Source: SIG701 sp045544955 (lineage in GTDB: Bacteria; Bacillota; Clostridia; Oscillospirales; CAG-272). Taken from it: DNA of 29,916 nucleotides. The notes under the pieces are model-generated. The model was not told where the DNA came from. It saw nothing but the letters and a program-made list of their open reading frames with translations, and searched no databases. Position 1 is the first letter of the stretch. Each line of letters starts with the position of its first letter. Shown here piece after piece: positions 14,465 to 22,211 of the stretch. A program made the translations under genes and the position numbers. The DNA lies in assembly GCA_045544955.1 (NCBI GenBank), contig JAZPZY010000081.1, forward strand, positions 1 to 29,916, given 5' to 3'.

Positions 14465-14881
14465 TCACGAAGCGAAACGGATTTGCACCGTCACATGACA
14501 AAGTGAATCTTCCGGTGTACGATTTTCAAACCATTCCGGAAAATGTGCGCGGAGCATATCATCGTACACTTCATCGCGAAGCAGCATCGCATGAAAGATG
14601 AGCATCGCAAGTGTGTACGACGATCCGTCATAACACCGATGCAGGAAATAGGACAGAGCCATATCCACATCATCAGGCATCAGCTCTTCGATCAGCAGAC
14701 GGTGAATCTCATCGCTGTCAAAGAATTTTCCCAGCGCATACAGACCATCAAGCTGCCAGAGCATCTGCATCGCTCGGAACGTCATATCCTTGACAGCTTC
14801 ACTCGAATAGCGGTTGTCCCTCGATGGATGGAAGTACGCATTTCGCAGGAGATAAAGATACCTTCTGTACGTGTACATCAT
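14465..14881 (-). CDS. Unknown protein of the integrative element
   Basis: I do not recognise this 138-residue protein. It is alpha-helical and rich in aromatic residues (MMYTYRRYLYLLRNAYFHPSRDNRYSSEAVKDMTFRAMQMLW), acidic in the middle (FDSDEIHRLLIEELMPDDVDMALSYFLHRCYDGSSYTLAMLIFHAML), with no signal peptide or clear membrane segment. Its start overlaps the stop of the excisionase-like gene by four bases, so the two are translationally coupled. The position next to excisionase suggests an accessory role in the element; no function is claimed. Confidence 0.6.
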   Translation of the reverse strand: MMYTYRRYLYLLRNAYFHPSRDNRYSSEAVKDMTFRAMQMLWQLDGLYALGKFFDSDEIHRLLIEELMPDDVDMALSYFLHRCYDGSSYTLAMLIFHAMLLRDEVYDDMLRAHFPEWFENRTPEDSLCHVTVQIRFAS

Positions 14882-15090
14882 TTCTTACCTCCCGCGGTGT
14901 GTGACTCCACCCACTCGATGAATTTTGATTTCTCCACCACCATACGTTTCCCGATGTAGATCACCGGGAAGCCTTCCTCGTGCATGAGTTCGTAACAGGA
15001 TGACGGTGAGATGCCGAGCACTTTTGCCAATGTTTCCGAGTTGATAAACAAAGGCAGCTCATCATAAGATTTGTAAACAGATTCTTTCAC
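14878..15090 (-). CDS. Excisionase-like helix-turn-helix protein
   Basis: A 70-residue MerR/Xis-type DNA-binding protein (ELPLFINSETLAKVLGISPSSCYELMHEEGFPVIYIGKRMVVEKSKFIEWVESH), the standard helix-turn-helix_17 pattern of small excisionases in Gram-positive integrative elements. The GTG start at 15090 is preceded by AAGGAGG. It is the first gene of a run leading to both recombinases, consistent with control of excision direction. The nearest upstream stretch (15091-15283) contains no gene. Confidence 0.85.
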   Translation of the reverse strand: MKESVYKSYDELPLFINSETLAKVLGISPSSCYELMHEEGFPVIYIGKRMVVEKSKFIEWVESHTAGGKK

Positions 15091-15274
15091 TAAGACAGAA
15101 CCTCCTTTCAGAATTTATAACTTTACATTTCTGCGCAGTTATGTATTCCGTCATCCTGTATTGAGTTGTAAATGAAATTTCAAAAAGATACTCGGACGAT
15201 TTTCGGCCCGGCATCACCACCTTTCAGAAATGATATTAGAGAAACATCTGCGGAGATTGCAGATGGATCTTTAG
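15091..15274. other. Spacer upstream of the excisionase-like gene
   Basis: No coding sequence or clear promoter is recognisable. It probably holds the excisionase leader and its promoter, but I cannot point to convincing -35 and -10 boxes. Confidence 0.35.
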
Positions 15275-15275
15275 A

Positions 15276-15336
15276 TAAAAAAAGTGAGCATCAAAACGAG
15301 ACGGAGTTGTACTCCGTTCATCATTCTGATGCTCAC
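15276..15336 (-). terminator. Long bipartite terminator
   Basis: Outer 10-bp perfect arms GTGAGCATCA (15284-15293) and TGATGCTCAC (15327-15336) enclose an inner perfect hairpin ACGGAGT-TGT-ACTCCGT (15301-15317). On the minus strand the outer stem is followed by TTTTTTTATC. It ends the transcript of the LexA-like and two small genes before the excisionase operon. Confidence 0.8.
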
Positions 15337-15390
15337 CCTTGATTCCCATGTTCACAGATGGGAGGATACATCACTTTCGATTGTAATATT

Positions 15391-15633
15391 TCAGTATATG
15401 ATAGTGCTGACGATCGGTATCGCCACATATCCATACGCGACCTTTGGCTTCTCGATAACCTTTAGCACCGTTTTGCACTTGGAACACATTATGGTCTTGC
15501 CTCGATATCCGTCCTCGGCAACGCTTAAAATGATCGTGTTCTTATCTTTTGGATCGCCGCTGCACATCAGCGTCCTTCCGCAACCCGGAACAGGACAGCG
15601 TGCAATGGGAATGCGTTTTGATTTATCTGACAT
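15391..15633 (-). CDS. Small zinc-ribbon protein
   Basis: An 80-residue protein with RCPVPGCGRTLM near the N-terminus and MCSKCKTVLKV in the middle. Two Cys pairs spaced about 35 residues apart fit a zinc ribbon like those of the Com/YgiT type in phages and mobile elements. The C-terminus (YGYVAIPIVSTIIY) is hydrophobic. It is the third gene downstream of the LexA-like repressor, 18 bp after the previous gene. The function is unknown. Confidence 0.6.
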   Translation of the reverse strand: MSDKSKRIPIARCPVPGCGRTLMCSGDPKDKNTIILSVAEDGYRGKTIMCSKCKTVLKVIEKPKVAYGYVAIPIVSTIIY

Positions 15634-15651
15634 TCAGTGACCTCTTTTTAA

Positions 15652-15927
15652 TTACAATTGTTTGACAATCATATCTTCTTCTAACACTTTAATCGTACGC
15701 CAAGAAAAATTACCTGCACATTCTATGTTCCCGTTTTTAGTAGTTCCGTTTGAATAATGAATATGACCTTCAGCAAAACCATATTTACCACCGGGTTTTA
15801 AGGTTACAGAGTTAACGATTGCCCAACTTCCATTTCCCCATGAATTGCGCATGATCATTATCTTTTTATATCCCGCCTTCTTAGCGAGAGACATTATGTT
15901 ATCGTATTCGTAAGATTCACTCATAAT
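15652..15927 (-). CDS. Unknown 91-residue protein
   Basis: I do not recognise this protein. It is Gly- and Asn-rich with a beta-strand pattern (YKKIMIMRNSWGNGSWAIVNSVTLKPGGKYGFAEGHIHYSNGTTKNGN). It has no signal peptide or membrane helix. The start at 15927 is chosen because GATGAGGT lies just upstream; it begins six bases after the stop codon of the LexA-like gene, so the two are cotranscribed. It may be an SOS-controlled accessory or anti-defence protein, which is speculation from position only. Confidence 0.55.
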   Translation of the reverse strand: MMSESYEYDNIMSLAKKAGYKKIMIMRNSWGNGSWAIVNSVTLKPGGKYGFAEGHIHYSNGTTKNGNIECAGNFSWRTIKVLEEDMIVKQL

Positions 15928-15932
15928 ATACC

Positions 15933-16544
15933 TCATCTAATATCCTTAATCACCTTCAAAGCGATTCCCTGTATGGTAAGCTCCTTCGGATAAAAATCAA
16001 GCTTCGCACCGCTGTACGTTCTATTCTCCGCGTGAAGACGTGGTTTACCGTCTTCCCAGAAGAGACGTTTGAGTGTGTTGCCGTCCTCGGTGAGCGCTAC
16101 TACCACTTCGCCATCCTTTGCAGTTTGCGCCTTTTTGACGAGTATGAGATCGCCCTTGTCGATGCCGATGTCCACCATCGAATCGCCGTATGCTTCAAGC
16201 AGGAAGCACTCGCCATCGACCCATTCCTCGGGCACGGCGAGGTAGCCGGTGATATGTTCCTCCTGGTCATCTGGTGTGCCGCAAACGATCATCCCCACAA
16301 TCGGGATGCGGCAAAAATTACAGCGCATCTTACGCTGCTGAGGAGATTCAAGCGTTCTCTTACCCGAGTAGGAGATCACACCGCGCTTTTCAAGCTCTAA
16401 AACATGGCGGTACGCCGTAGATTTTACCATGCTCATGTATTCCATGATGTCTGCCAGGCTCGGAGAATCCCCGTTATTTTCTCGGGCGTACTGCTTGATA
16501 AAATCGGCAAGTTTTTGCAGTTTTTCTTCGCTCATCACTCTCAT
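15933..16544 (-). CDS. LexA/CI-type repressor with S24 self-cleavage domain
   Basis: A 203-residue repressor. The N-terminal winged helix (residues 1-60; ADFIKQYARENNGDSPSLADIMEYMSMVKSTAYRHVLELEKRGVI) resembles LexA. The S24 peptidase domain has the catalytic Ser 122 (YGDSMVDIGI) and Lys 159 (NTLKR), and the predicted cleavage site is Cys 88-Gly 89 (IVCGTP), the form known in UmuD and some phage repressors. RecA-stimulated cleavage after DNA damage would lift repression. A Cys-x-x-Cys (CNFC) between the domains is unusual. GAGGTG lies five bases before the ATG. Its place beside integrases suggests it represses the element, not the cellular SOS regulon. Confidence 0.9.
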   Translation of the reverse strand: MRVMSEEKLQKLADFIKQYARENNGDSPSLADIMEYMSMVKSTAYRHVLELEKRGVISYSGKRTLESPQQRKMRCNFCRIPIVGMIVCGTPDDQEEHITGYLAVPEEWVDGECFLLEAYGDSMVDIGIDKGDLILVKKAQTAKDGEVVVALTEDGNTLKRLFWEDGKPRLHAENRTYSGAKLDFYPKELTIQGIALKVIKDIR

Positions 16545-16581
16545 AACGACACCTCGGGCTTATTGTAGAACTTTCGGTTTT

Positions 16582-16610
16582 ATTATAGCATATAATATCA
16601 AACTTGTCAA
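16582..16610 (-). promoter_or_regulatory. Promoter of the LexA-like operon
   Basis: Consensus TTGACA (16605-16610), a 17-bp spacer and TATAAT (16582-16587) on the minus strand. Downstream of the -10 box lies an imperfect GAAC-TTTCG-GTTT, which could be a degenerate operator of the LexA type. Confidence 0.85.
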
Positions 16611-16645
16611 TAGGATTACGGAACTTTGTGTTTCATATTGAGAAG

Positions 16646-16671
16646 CTTTTTCTTTGTCTCCTGCGGCGCAA
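16646..16671 (+). repeat. 26-bp direct repeat, copy 2 (candidate attachment site)
   Basis: It contains CTTTTTCTTTG and CTGCGGCGCAA like copies 1 and 3, with two mismatches to copy 1. It lies 36 bp upstream of the LexA-like promoter, where gene content changes from the integrase module to the defence module. Confidence 0.7.
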
Positions 16672-16865
16672 CTGCTGGGCAGTGAAACCCTCTCATAAAC
16701 CGTCACACGCGGCGAACACGGGCGCGAAGCGGTGGAGTGTTGGCATGTGCTTGTCAGAGTTGGAAAATCGCACACAGGGCGTTTTGTGCGGTCACGGCGG
16801 TGGCGCCTTTTGAGCAAAAGGAACGGAGCCATGCTTTATGACTCCATGCCTTTATAAGCAGACGA

Positions 16866-17141
16866 TCACTCATCTCCCCCTGCTGTCAGCACCGCGATGA
16901 TGATCTGCGCGCCGATGGTGAAGCCTTTCACGAATGCCTCACGCTCGGTCAGATCGTGCATCTCAGTTGAGCATTCGGAGAACTTTTCGAAGATTTCCTT
17001 TTCCTCGTCGTTCAGCCTCCCGTTGAGATCTTCCTGATGCCGGACCACCAGCGCCAGCAACTCGGCGTATGCGCTGTCCTTCTTGAACGGCCGCTCCCAC
17101 GGTGAGATGTTGCCGAACCACAGGTCTTCAAGGATGTTCAT
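16866..17141 (-). CDS. DUF6809 family protein
   Basis: A 91-residue protein starting MNILEDLWFGNISPWERPF and ending in FVKGFTIGAQIIIAVLTAGGDE, with a central acidic helix (NGRLNDEEKEIFEKFSECSTEMHDL). This pattern matches small clostridial DUF6809 proteins, found beside recombinases and phage genes; the molecular function is unknown. The start at 17141 fits the conserved N-terminus, although the open frame extends upstream. It overlaps the 3' end of the preceding gene by 14 bases. Confidence 0.7.
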   Translation of the reverse strand: MNILEDLWFGNISPWERPFKKDSAYAELLALVVRHQEDLNGRLNDEEKEIFEKFSECSTEMHDLTEREAFVKGFTIGAQIIIAVLTAGGDE

Positions 17142-17385
17142 GTTCCGCCTCCCCGCATACAGAAACGGTGACCGCATCTCCGAGTTCACTCTCGGCTATA
17201 CAGTCACCGTTTTGTTTCATTTTTTCGGCTGTGATGAATGTCTGACGGATCAGCTCCATCTCGAGCCATGTTTGTCCGTCCGCTGTGTGCGGATCAATGC
17301 CGGACCGGATTGCCTTTGCTCCGACGGCGGAGAGGATGGAATATTTATCCCCGCGGTAGAGCTCTTCAATCGTGTATTTTGCCAT
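17128..17385 (-). CDS. Small protein paired with DUF6809, function unknown
   Basis: An 85-residue soluble protein (MAKYTIEELYRGDKYSILSAVGAKAIRSGIDPHTADGQTWLEMELIRQTFITAEKMKQ). AGGAGG precedes the ATG at 17385. It overlaps the DUF6809 gene, and I have seen such pairs near integrases in clostridial elements. No catalytic motif or membrane segment is visible. Confidence 0.65.
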   Translation of the reverse strand: MAKYTIEELYRGDKYSILSAVGAKAIRSGIDPHTADGQTWLEMELIRQTFITAEKMKQNGDCIAESELGDAVTVSVCGEAEHEHP

Positions 17386-17478
17386 TTGTGCTGCCTCCTT
17401 TTTGTTGGTAGCACAAGGATATCACAAGCGGAGGCAGAAGTCCAGAGATTTCATAAAGTTATCATTTCAGCCACAATC

Positions 17479-20181
17479 TTAATTTACGGTACGGAGTGCT
17501 GCAATCAATTTTTCGCTTTCCGAATTTCCGATTGTACTGAATCGAACAATCGGTATATCGTATTTTTGAAGAATCGAATCTTTTACATGATCACGCTCGC
17601 GCTGCTTTTCCGTATTGTGATAAGTAAAACCATCAACTTCCACAACCATGATCGGCTGATGTGTCAATTTTGAGAAAATCAAAAAGTCAACGTGCGTCAA
17701 ATGGTTTGTTGCAAAAGAAAGCTCACGAGTGTTCAGCTTTTGTAAATCATTCAGAATCATACGAATCGGGACATGAATGACCACTTCGTATTGCGAAAAT
17801 TCATTTTGCACCAATACATCGCGGATAACACTGTACATCAGATTTTCGCTTTCCACGTCAGAAATTCGCCCGTACTTTTTGAGAATTGCTTCTCTGGAAT
17901 TGGCATAATTCTTATAAAGGTAATCGAAAACCGAATGGATTTCACTGTTGATGACTTCATGATTATGATACTGAATATATCCGATCAAATCATGAATCGG
18001 CGAAACTGCATCATTGTCGTTGCCGTCAGTAACTACAATAAACTGATCGATTGCACGCGAAACCGCAACATTCAGCCGATTGGGATCGGAAGCAAATTCA
18101 CCAATCTCATTGTCAACCGTTGAAAAGATCATTACACTGCGTTCCTGACCTTGGAATTTGTCTGCAGTATCAGCTTTTACCGTTGTATCAGCATATATCT
18201 TTTGTAAGGCTTCTGCCTGTTTACGATACGGTGTAACTATACCGACAGAGGCATCACTTGGATTAAGATTCTGTTTTGGGAAAACTTCGTCCGTAATCAC
18301 ATCAATCTGTCGCTGATTTACACGATCGCGTGCATGATTTCCGGGAACAGTCCGATATACCATCATTGGTTGACGGTCCGATTTTGGAGTGGTAAGAATA
18401 ATCAACTCGTTATTGTAAAAACGTTGATTGCAGAATCCTATGATCTCTGGGTGACAGCGGTAATGTTCACGCAAAAGCACACGAGCAACATCCGGAAACA
18501 ATGTCGTAACGGATGAGAGCAGGCTGTGCTCAGAATAACGGTATGCATCATCAAGATCAAATTGATCGAATATCTCATCCGTAATTTTCTTCTGTATGTC
18601 GTTGACAACGTTGGGCAGCTGTTTTAAATCACCCACGATTACGGCTTTTTTGGCACAGGATAATGCAAGAACACCGGTCGCAAGATCCACCTGGGATGCT
18701 TCATCTACGATAACGTAGTCATAAATGAACTGTGCTGACAGACTTGCGCTCAACGAATATGTTGTGCTTAATATTACAGGATAATCTTTTATGAATTCAC
18801 CAGAATGTTTCCATAAATCATCTTTGTCATAACGTTTACGGGAATGTCCATAATACAGTGATGCCAGTTTGGCTTTAAACGCCATCATGGACAGTTCAGT
18901 ATATTCCTGCATTTTATAATCGAAGTTGTAAGCATGAAGATCGGATTCGATTTCAGCAATACGGTCAGAAATCTCTTTGAGTCTGCGTTCGTAATAGAGT
19001 CCTTGACAATATGTAAATATAATCTCTATTGGATGGCGATGGAAGCGGAAATTGGGGAAACCGTAACGAAAGCTCCACACAAACTTTCGGAAGACACCAA
19101 CTTTTCGGTTGCTGCTCAATATCAATTCGTGTTCTGCGATATAATCGAGGATTCTTGAGGCAGGAATTGCTTTTGAAAACACCGGAACATATTTGTCAGG
19201 ATACTCGGCGGAGGCATATTCTTTGAAATGACCGTATTCCTTTTCCAATTGGTCCTGCTCTGCCAATAGATTTGCATGCTCATTTTTCAGAGCAAGCTTT
19301 TTCCTCAGATCCGCTTCAGCGCTTCTGATACGATTATGCTCATCAGGAGCGATTCTCCATGAGCTCATATCCGGTAAATCCGTAATCTGATGCTCAATAA
19401 ATGCAGTTTTGTTTTCATTGCTTCCGAGAGGTGCCGCAATGAAATCCACGCCGTATTTTTGCAGCTTCTCGTACACATTTGCCGTGGCCGAGTTGTTGCT
19501 CGAAACGACAGCTACACTTTCGCCACGCATTACTGCATTGGCAATAATATTCAGAATGGTTTGTGTTTTTCCGGTTCCGGGAGGGCCTTCAATCACACTC
19601 AGCCGATTCTGCAGTGCATTTTCAACCGCAGTTTTCTGGCTGAGATTGAAACCAAACGGAAATATTGCAGATTCTGTTGTGTTTTCGGATGAATTTTCAT
19701 ATTCTTTTTTCAGATAATCCGATACAATGCTGTCGTCACGAATATAGCCGATCTTTTCATATCGCGAAGCAAGGATGTTATGCCCCTCAACTTTCAGACC
19801 GGTTCTGATCGCTATTTGCTTGAAATAGTCAAAGCAATTCTGTGAAGTTGGATTACTCAAAGCAGATTCAACAATTTGAATGTCGCTGCTGCGGGCAAGT
19901 TCGTGATAACCATTTTTTAAAATAATACGACACCATTCATCAAAAAACTGAACCATATCAGCACCGGACATGGGAATACTACTTTTGAGTGCAATCCGAT
20001 TTTGAAGAAGCGTGATTTTGGGATTCTTCAAAATGCGCACATTCGCTTTTTTATAAGAATATGTTTTTCCGCTGTTGAATGTAACCTGAACTGAGCCGTA
20101 CTGATCAAATGAGACGGAATTAACGGATTGCGTTTTATCTTCGCCTTTAATCAGTATCAAATTGTTATTGAAATCCAGCAT
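17479..20181 (-). CDS. SF1 (DNA2/NAM7-like) helicase fused to a C-terminal nuclease domain
   Basis: A 900-residue protein. It has a beta-rich N-terminal domain and then an SF1 helicase: Q motif FNLSQKTAVE, Walker A GPPGTGKT (199-206), Walker B IVDEASQVD (~491-499), GDLKQLP, HYRCHPEI, DKFQGQERSV and NVAVSRA. A long helical insertion separates motifs I and II. Near the C-terminus HVDFLIF and MVVEVDGFTYH, then RERDHVKD and IVRFST, give a PD-(D/E)XK fold of DUF559/DUF2726/Vsr type. This helicase-nuclease architecture is known from anti-phage systems. ATG 20181 is chosen because GGAG lies five bases upstream. It is the last large gene of the leftward run in module B. Confidence 0.88.
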   Translation of the reverse strand: MLDFNNNLILIKGEDKTQSVNSVSFDQYGSVQVTFNSGKTYSYKKANVRILKNPKITLLQNRIALKSSIPMSGADMVQFFDEWCRIILKNGYHELARSSDIQIVESALSNPTSQNCFDYFKQIAIRTGLKVEGHNILASRYEKIGYIRDDSIVSDYLKKEYENSSENTTESAIFPFGFNLSQKTAVENALQNRLSVIEGPPGTGKTQTILNIIANAVMRGESVAVVSSNNSATANVYEKLQKYGVDFIAAPLGSNENKTAFIEHQITDLPDMSSWRIAPDEHNRIRSAEADLRKKLALKNEHANLLAEQDQLEKEYGHFKEYASAEYPDKYVPVFSKAIPASRILDYIAEHELILSSNRKVGVFRKFVWSFRYGFPNFRFHRHPIEIIFTYCQGLYYERRLKEISDRIAEIESDLHAYNFDYKMQEYTELSMMAFKAKLASLYYGHSRKRYDKDDLWKHSGEFIKDYPVILSTTYSLSASLSAQFIYDYVIVDEASQVDLATGVLALSCAKKAVIVGDLKQLPNVVNDIQKKITDEIFDQFDLDDAYRYSEHSLLSSVTTLFPDVARVLLREHYRCHPEIIGFCNQRFYNNELIILTTPKSDRQPMMVYRTVPGNHARDRVNQRQIDVITDEVFPKQNLNPSDASVGIVTPYRKQAEALQKIYADTTVKADTADKFQGQERSVMIFSTVDNEIGEFASDPNRLNVAVSRAIDQFIVVTDGNDNDAVSPIHDLIGYIQYHNHEVINSEIHSVFDYLYKNYANSREAILKKYGRISDVESENLMYSVIRDVLVQNEFSQYEVVIHVPIRMILNDLQKLNTRELSFATNHLTHVDFLIFSKLTHQPIMVVEVDGFTYHNTEKQRERDHVKDSILQKYDIPIVRFSTIGNSESEKLIAALRTVN

Positions 20182-20223
20182 TTCCACTCCGTCAAATATT
20201 ATCAATCAGTTGTTTTTAACCTA

Positions 20224-20619
20224 TCAAAACTCCACAATCTCGGCTTCTTTCCCGAACGCACAGAACGTCGCCGTCGCATTCTTCATATAGAACACCTGTG
20301 TGTTTCCGTCGTTTTCATCGTACATGCCGCGCAGATTCGGATGCGCATCCAGCATGGACTTCTTCGCCTCAAAGCGGTCATCCTCGACCAGCTCGCAGGC
20401 AACGCGAAGCCACGCACCTTCCGTGAATGCACAAATCTCCGCCTTGGGATTGGCGGCAAGCTGATAGCTCGTGGGCTTAACCTTGCCGGTTTGGATGTAG
20501 AGCTTGCCCTCAAACTCGTTGATCGTACCAAACGGGCGGACTCGCGGCTGATCGCCTTCCACCGTTGCCAGATAATACACTTCCGCTTTTTTGAGAAAAT
20601 CATATACTCGTTTCATCAT
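20224..20619 (-). CDS. Pyridoxamine 5'-phosphate oxidase-like (FMN-binding split barrel) protein
   Basis: The 131-residue protein fits the small PNPOx-like family: FLKKAEVYYLATVEGDQPRVRPFG (first strands and flavin phosphate site), GKLYIQTGKVKPTSYQLAANPKAEIC, and VACELVEDDRFEAKKSMLDAHP. Members bind FMN, F420 or haem and reduce varied substrates; the true substrate is unknown. GGAG stands just before two successive ATGs, so the start could be 20619 or 20616. It lies 12 bp after the flavin reductase gene, and the two probably work in related redox steps. Confidence 0.85.
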   Translation of the reverse strand: MMKRVYDFLKKAEVYYLATVEGDQPRVRPFGTINEFEGKLYIQTGKVKPTSYQLAANPKAEICAFTEGAWLRVACELVEDDRFEAKKSMLDAHPNLRGMYDENDGNTQVFYMKNATATFCAFGKEAEIVEF

Positions 20620-20631
20620 TGTTCTCCTTTT

Positions 20632-21189
20632 TCACTTGATCTTCTTTCCATCCGAGAACGCCTGCCCGACCTTCTCGCCGAAGTTCCAATAGGCGTGCGT
20701 AACGCCGTCGTAGATGATGGGATCCAGTTTCTTCGCATCAACCTTGCCGTTTCCGTCAAGAATGCTCTCGTCGGCGGAAATGTTGACGATTTCGCCGATG
20801 CAGATACCGTCCTCGTTAAACTTGATCAGCTTGCATTCCACCGTCATCGGCAGTTCTTCGATGATCGGCGCGTTCACATATGCGCTCTTGACGGCATGGA
20901 AGCCTGCTTTTGCAAACTTATCAGGCACGTCATTTGCAGATACGATACCCACATAATCGCAAGGCGCGACAGTCTTTGCAGTGGCAAAGCTGACGGTGAA
21001 AGCGGCTGTCTTTTTGATATTCTCGGTGGTTTTGTGATCGTCTGCGAGGCAGACCATGACCTGATTGGTATCGTAAACGCCGCCCCAGGCCGCATTCATT
21101 GCGTTGGGCGTGCCGTTTTCATCATAGGTGCCGATGATCAGCACAGGCATGGGGTACAGCCAGGTTTTTGCTCCAAAATTTTTACGCAT
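20632..21189 (-). CDS. Flavin reductase family protein
   Basis: A 185-residue FMN-binding split-barrel protein (NFGAKTWLYPMPVLIIGTYDENGTPNAMNAAWGGVYDTNQVMVCLADDHKTTENIKKTAAFTVSF). The alignment with the flavin reductase/DIM6-NTAB family includes the ANDVPDKFAKAGF and CKLIKFNEDGICIGEIVNI segments. It likely transfers electrons between NAD(P)H and flavins or acts as a flavoprotein reductase. The start at 21189 follows AAGGAG. It is located between the metallo-hydrolase and PNPOx-like genes, all in one run. Confidence 0.88.
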   Translation of the reverse strand: MRKNFGAKTWLYPMPVLIIGTYDENGTPNAMNAAWGGVYDTNQVMVCLADDHKTTENIKKTAAFTVSFATAKTVAPCDYVGIVSANDVPDKFAKAGFHAVKSAYVNAPIIEELPMTVECKLIKFNEDGICIGEIVNISADESILDGNGKVDAKKLDPIIYDGVTHAYWNFGEKVGQAFSDGKKIK

Positions 21190-21199
21190 AATATACTCC

Positions 21200-21775
21200 T
21201 TATTGACATACACTCTCGCTCACCATGTGTCCGTAATGTAAACGTGATACACCGCACGAGAGGATATTTTTATAACTGTTCTGTACTTTTTCATCATCAA
21301 TCGCCGCAAGAGCAGAGTACGGCGGCAAATCTCCTACGACTGCAGTTCCTTCATCGAGAATCAGCGAAACGCTGTCCTCACTATGTCCGGGCGTATGAAT
21401 AACCTCGCCTGAAATACCGAGCTTTGCGAGAAATTCACGGCTCTCGGCGCAAGTCAACAAAATCCCGCTTCTCTCGTCAATCGGCTTGAAGGAACGATTC
21501 TTTTCCTTCGCATAAATGCCGTCCGAGAAATGAACGTGCGGAAGCTGTACGTCGAAAACTAGGAGCTTCACACCCAAATCCATCAGCTCCGACGCAATGC
21601 CCATGTGGTCGGGATGATAATGCGTGATCATTAGGTAACGGATGCTCTCCGTCGGAATATTCGATTCCTTTAGCTTGCGAAAGAGGCTCGGCAACGTGCC
21701 CGCCCAATCGGTATCCACGAGCAGTACGCCGCCCGCAAGATACGTACGCGTTTTACCGTATAATAGTTCGATCAT
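21200..21775 (-). CDS. Metallo-beta-lactamase fold hydrolase
   Basis: The 191-residue hydrolase has the zinc motif THYHPDHMG, a second-site TPGHSEDSVSL and GDLPP, with a final histidine in RLHYGHM. It is short for this fold, as in small glyoxalase II-like or rhodanese-associated members; the substrate is unknown. The start at 21775 overlaps the end of the Nudix gene by 23 bases without a clear ribosome binding site, which points to translational coupling. It sits in an operon with Nudix, flavin reductase and PNPOx-like genes. Confidence 0.85.
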   Translation of the reverse strand: MIELLYGKTRTYLAGGVLLVDTDWAGTLPSLFRKLKESNIPTESIRYLMITHYHPDHMGIASELMDLGVKLLVFDVQLPHVHFSDGIYAKEKNRSFKPIDERSGILLTCAESREFLAKLGISGEVIHTPGHSEDSVSLILDEGTAVVGDLPPYSALAAIDDEKVQNSYKNILSCGVSRLHYGHMVSESVCQ

Positions 21776-22172
21776 GTTCAATCGTGATATTATGCCTTTC
21801 CATGATTCTTTCGAGAATTTCCTCATCCGCCGGGCAGAAGTTGTAGTTTGATATTTCGCTCGGCATGATCCATTTTATATCGTTGTGCTCAAGTTTCTGA
21901 GGTTCTCCCTCAGCGAGAGTGGCGTTGAACAGCGTCAGATGCACCGTCAGATCGGGATACTCGTGGGTAACGTCCATGAATATGTCACCGACGGAGAGGT
22001 TTACAGCAAGCTCTTCCTGACACTCGCGGATCAGAGCTTGTTCTTTTGTTTCTCCCGGCTCGACCTTGCCGCCAACGAATTCCCAAAGGAGTCCGCGAGC
22101 TTTATGCGCCGGTCGTTGGCAGATCATGAATTTATCGCCCTGCCAGATGATGGCAGCTACTACTTCTGTCAA
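21753..22172 (-). CDS. Nudix hydrolase (MutT/8-oxo-dGTP diphosphatase-like)
   Basis: The 139-residue protein has a Nudix box GKVEPGETKEQALIRECQEEL (GX5EX7REXXEE) at residues ~36-56 and the opening VVAAIIWQGDKFMICQRPA of MutT-like enzymes, which remove oxidised nucleotides or cleave other nucleoside diphosphates. TTG at 22172 is chosen as the start because AGGAGG lies seven bases before it; the first TTG at 22178 is only one base from that site. It follows the large NTPase gene by 39 bp. Confidence 0.88.
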   Translation of the reverse strand: MTEVVAAIIWQGDKFMICQRPAHKARGLLWEFVGGKVEPGETKEQALIRECQEELAVNLSVGDIFMDVTHEYPDLTVHLTLFNATLAEGEPQKLEHNDIKWIMPSEISNYNFCPADEEILERIMERHNITIEHDRTIIR

Positions 22173-22211
22173 TGTCAATCCTCCTATTATAAAATCTTTG
22201 AAGGAAAATCA

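Noticed and set aside
15276..15336. Stem-loop considered as a CRISPR-like repeat or a small RNA
   Set aside because: It occurs once, and its T run directly after the stem on the minus strand fits a terminator.
16560..16832. 90-residue minus-strand frame upstream of the LexA-like gene
   Set aside because: It lacks a ribosome binding site, covers the 26-bp repeat and the LexA-like promoter, and has low-complexity Arg/Pro/Ser composition.
20128..21402. 424-residue plus-strand frame across the PNPOx-like and flavin reductase genes
   Set aside because: It crosses three well-supported genes on the other strand and has no recognisable domain.
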